In this document: positions 61,514-64,000 of the stretch, piece after piece
Numbering within the stretch: the stretch's first letter is position 1
How the letters are laid out: each line of letters starts with the position of its first letter
From: Lysinibacillus antri
Lineage (GTDB): Bacteria; Bacillota; Bacilli; Bacillales_A; Planococcaceae
Assembly: GCF_003977595.1 (NCBI RefSeq)
Contig: NZ_RYYR01000012.1
Span: forward strand, 44,164-108,163
Length of the DNA: 64,000 nt
Reading direction: 5' to 3'
Notes under the pieces: model-generated
Databases searched by the model: none
Seen by the model: only the letters and a program-made list of their open reading frames with translations
Told to the model about the DNA's origin: nothing
Program-made: the position numbers and the translations under genes

Positions 61514-63080
61514 CCTTATTCACCTGTTTTTTCTGTATATCTTTCGGTTTGATATATCCTGGTCGATAGATTTCATTTAGCATCACTTTTCTAAAGAATG
61601 TGTCCTTGGAAGATTTATAATATGGAGTCATTGGTGATAGGTATGGAACACCAAATGATTTAATTGTAACCATATAAAATAGCCCAGTGATAAAGAGAAA
61701 AGTCATTCCATAAAAACCAAAAAGCGCCGCAGATATGATAAACAAAAATCTTAGTAACCTTATAGTAAAATTCATATTGATATCACCAATCGCAAATGAA
61801 CTTAATCCTCCAAGTGCAACAATAATTACAACAAGGGGACTAACAATATTTGCTTGTACTGCAGCTTGACCTAAGATTAAAGCACCGACTATTCCAATCG
61901 TTGGACCAATCGGATTAGGCACTCGTAATCCAGCTTCTCTTATTAGTTCGAAGGCAATTTCCATCATTAGTACTTCAATAATTGCAGGAAATGGTACAAT
62001 TTCCCTCGTTGCGGATATTGCTAATAATAAGTCAGCTGGTATCATACCTATATGATAATTGGTTACAGATATGTAGATAGCCGATATAAATAACGTGATA
62101 AATAAAGCTATCATACGTAACATTCTTATAAAGTTTCCAAATATAAAACGTAGATAGTAGTCTTCAGGGTTGTGAAAAAATGACCAAAAGGTAGCAGGCA
62201 ATATTAATGAGGATGGTGAATTATCCATTATTAGAACTATAAATCCATCTTCTAGAAATGCACTCGTGCGATCAGGTCTTTCAGTATATAAGATTGTTGG
62301 AAATAATGATTTATTATTTTCCTCTATATATTGTTCTAAAAGGGATAAATTTTGTATAGCATTTACGTTTAGTTTATTCACTTTATCTTTAATACGGTTA
62401 AGTATATCTTCGTTTGCTAAATCTTTGATATATAATATATATAAATCATTATTGGATCTTTGGGATATGGTTAAAGATTCAACCATTAGATTTTCGTTTT
62501 TAATTCTCTTTCGAATTAGGGAGATGTTCGATAGGGCCTTTTCATTAAAAGCTTCTTTAGGCCCCTTAACTACAACCTCATTTTCAGCCTTTTCAATCCC
62601 TCGACCTTCAACACTACTCGTCGCTATAACATAGGCTAAATCATACCCTTCCACAAACAAAACCGTATCACCGTTATTAATCCCCGTTACTGCATCTTCT
62701 ATCATCTGAACAGTGGATACACTGGGAGCGGATATAATATTTTCTATTGCTTTTAGCGTATTTTCATTTTGTACTAATGGTCGAATAATATGTTCTTCAA
62801 TTATAGGTGTATCTGTAATGGTACTAATATATATAAGAGTCGCTTTTCTTTCTAATCCTCCGATTTGGAGATGACGAAGCTTAACATCGTTATTTTCTGG
62901 AATGGAAAATAAAGACTTCATCATATCGATAGTGCTTTCTAAATTCAGATTAATACTTTTTTTCTTCTTCAAGTCCTCTTGTGCTGCTCTATTATCTTCC
63001 ACTATTTCCTTTTCTTCTGGTTCACTAATTTGATTAATTAACCATTTCAGTTTTGATTTCTTCAACTTTTGCAACTCCAT
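61506..63080 (-). CDS. gerA-type: Spore germination subunit, GerA family
   Basis: About 524 residues. A large soluble N-terminal region (about 1-290) precedes about five or six membrane helices; YTERPDRTSAFLEDGFIVLIMDNSPS and PADLLLAISATREIVPFP mark the GerAA family, whose members form ion-channel-like oligomers. First gene of the operon. The start is uncertain: ATG at 63080 has no clear site upstream, while a TTG a few codons later (near 63065) has GGAG nine bases before it; the open frame itself extends to 63155. Confidence 0.92.
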   Translation of the reverse strand: MELQKLKKSKLKWLINQISEPEEKEIVEDNRAAQEDLKKKKSINLNLESTIDMMKSLFSIPENNDVKLRHLQIGGLERKATLIYISTITDTPIIEEHIIRPLVQNENTLKAIENIISAPSVSTVQMIEDAVTGINNGDTVLFVEGYDLAYVIATSSVEGRGIEKAENEVVVKGPKEAFNEKALSNISLIRKRIKNENLMVESLTISQRSNNDLYILYIKDLANEDILNRIKDKVNKLNVNAIQNLSLLEQYIEENNKSLFPTILYTERPDRTSAFLEDGFIVLIMDNSPSSLILPATFWSFFHNPEDYYLRFIFGNFIRMLRMIALFITLFISAIYISVTNYHIGMIPADLLLAISATREIVPFPAIIEVLMMEIAFELIREAGLRVPNPIGPTIGIVGALILGQAAVQANIVSPLVVIIVALGGLSSFAIGDINMNFTIRLLRFLFIISAALFGFYGMTFLFITGLFYMVTIKSFGVPYLSPMTPYYKSSKDTFFRKVMLNEIYRPGYIKPKDIQKKQVNKDG

Positions 63081-63521
63081 GTTTTTAAGGTATTTTGTGC
63101 AGTTACAGCTATTTTTATGTATACAATAAGAGATTCGACCAGTTGAGTTTAACAAATTTAGTAATTGCTATATTTTTTCGTAGACTAAGTAAGAATATTG
63201 ACTCGAACATAGAATTTATGGGAGAAAGGGAAATTTAGGATTTATATATAACGAGGTTTTGAGTTATTAGATGGGAGTTTCTTAATAATAGGGATTATTA
63301 GATGATGTATGACGTTTAGAGCTAATAATGAGAAGATTTTGGGGGAGCAATTGTGTAATTACGTTTTAATCGCTTTTAGTTGATTATTGAGGGAATAGGC
63401 TAGTTGCTGCTTGTAAGTCCGTATTGGTGATAAACAGCAATACTTATCTACATTAGAATGACGGTATTTAGAATATTAATTATGTACCCCCTACAATTAG
63501 TGGATCATCACCATAACTAGG

Positions 63522-63659
63522 GGTTGATTTCCGCTCTGGCTGGACGCTTTCTGCGGGGGCGCGGCTACAGCTAATTTTCACGCTGTGTCCATAGCGTGAA
63601 AATGGATCTTCCGCACGCGCTTAATCCCCAAGGAGTCTCCAGCCGCTGCTCCAATCAAC
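63522..63659. repeat. Large palindromic repeat 1
   Basis: Nested pairs from outside in: TTGATT/AATCAA, GGCTGGA/TCCAGCC, GCGCG/CGCGC, and a central perfect hairpin TTTTCACGCT/AGCGTGAAAA. The words CCGCT, GACGCTTT and TGCGGG recall the 'CGCTCC..GGACGCTTTCCGCGGG' dispersed repeats of Bacillaceae. Much richer in GC than its flanks. Confidence 0.7.
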
Positions 63660-63730
63660 GACTTAGTTAGAAGTTTTTTTGTCATCCTCACTTTTAAGAA
63701 GCATACTTTTATCAAATAAGGTAGGGCAAG

Positions 63731-63855
63731 CACATGGAACGAAAGGCGGCGACTCTAGCGGGAGCACGAGCCGAAAATCCATTATTGACGGCGCTAGCCG
63801 GCAATAATTAGTTGAGACCGTGCCCGCGGAAAGCGTCCGCCTGTAGTGGAATGTG
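63731..63855. repeat. Large palindromic repeat 2
   Basis: Outer CACAT/ATGTG, then GGCGG/CCGCC and GCGGGAGCACG/CGTGCCCGC, with a central hairpin ATTATTG-CGGC/GCCG-CAATAAT (63781-63808). Words CGGAAAGCGTCCGCC and TAGCGGGAGCACGAG are of the same dispersed family as repeat 1. Confidence 0.7.
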
Positions 63856-63950
63856 CGATTTTAAAAGGTCAACCCCCTCTTTTGGTGATGAACCCAATTA
63901 GTAGAGTAAGCCCGAAATAAAAAATAACGCACCTTCCGGCACGCACGGCG

Positions 63951-63992
63951 AATAGCCTTCAATCCACTGCTTTTTTTGGATTGAAGGCTATT
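63951..63992. terminator. Strong hairpin at window end, possible terminator
   Basis: AATAGCCTTCAATCCA pairs perfectly with TGGATTGAAGGCTATT (16 bp). The plus-strand side runs into ATTTTATA. It may end a transcript from beyond the window, reading leftward or rightward. Confidence 0.6.
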
Positions 63993-64000
63993 ATTTTATA

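Larger units (their letters stand above)
63081..64000. other. Non-coding end of window with palindromic repeats
   Basis: About 0.9 kb without a supported gene. The first 440 bases are AT-rich and contain the upstream region of the ger operon; no convincing SigG promoter was picked out by eye. From 63520 the sequence becomes GC-rich and consists of two large nested inverted repeats and a terminal hairpin. Confidence 0.6.

Overview
The window looks like chromosome of an AT-rich, endospore-forming Bacillales bacterium, most likely Planococcaceae (Lysinibacillus/Solibacillus/Ureibacillus-like). The reasons are a GerA-type germinant receptor operon, AAGGAGG-type ribosome binding sites with many TTG and GTG starts, guanidine-I and SAM-I riboswitches, and PdaC, HemAT, YfiB/YfiC, YkkC/YkkD and YjfB homologues. 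The genus is inference. No prophage, tRNA, rRNA or CRISPR array was seen.

Layout. 0-2.5 kb: RNA 2',3'-cyclic phosphodiesterase, a guanidinium SMR exporter pair behind a guanidine-I riboswitch, and a membrane-anchored trypsin-like protease. 2.5-4.4 kb: an AT-rich gene desert with eight copies of a 15-bp dyad (GTMAAC-N3-GTTKAC) and a decayed CAP/YkwD gene. 4.5-12.2 kb: DUF3885 protein, MenA, tandem GNAT, heterodimeric ABC exporter, EamA transporter. 12.4-19.5 kb: PAS/GGDEF/EAL protein, two-part ThrE exporter, PdaC-like deacetylase, secreted beta-propeller protein. 19.6-23.6 kb: a lysine-catabolic operon (aldehyde dehydrogenase, lysine 6-dehydrogenase, glutaryl-CoA-dehydrogenase-like enzyme). 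23.7-32.6 kb: AIM24 protein, HemAT, UppP, membrane phosphoesterase, a two-component system with an unlisted 47-codon ORF between regulator and kinase, EamA transporter. 33-41.4 kb: AldA + DUF779, HTH protein, short homoserine dehydrogenase, Panacea-domain protein with a long structured leader, MetY behind a SAM-I riboswitch, PlsY, nitroreductase. 41.4-48.3 kb: large unknown membrane protein, YhhN, PepT, EmrE-like transporter, DUF4395, FhuF-like protein, HPP protein; an apparent Fur-controlled sRNA lies here. 48.8-56 kb: an operon resembling the succinylation route for D- to L-amino acid conversion (M20 hydrolase, N-succinylamino acid racemase, GNAT), then a TRAP-TAXI transporter operon. 56.2-58.6 kb: Cu/Zn SOD, YjfB, DUF2269, YfbR. 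58.7-59 kb: a promoter-structured RNA-terminator unit of unknown family. 59-63.1 kb: gerABC-type operon with a fourth small two-helix gene. 63.1-64 kb: non-coding, with several large palindromic repeats.

The best candidates for undescribed biology are the Fur-box sRNA with a C-rich hairpin loop (46.1-46.25 kb), the independent structured RNA at 58.7-58.96 kb, the dyad array at 2.6-4.0 kb, the covarying two-copy structured element (24.5 and 47.6 kb), and the hidden small membrane-protein genes in the two-component and ger operons. All calls come from reading the sequence; no database search or folding was run.
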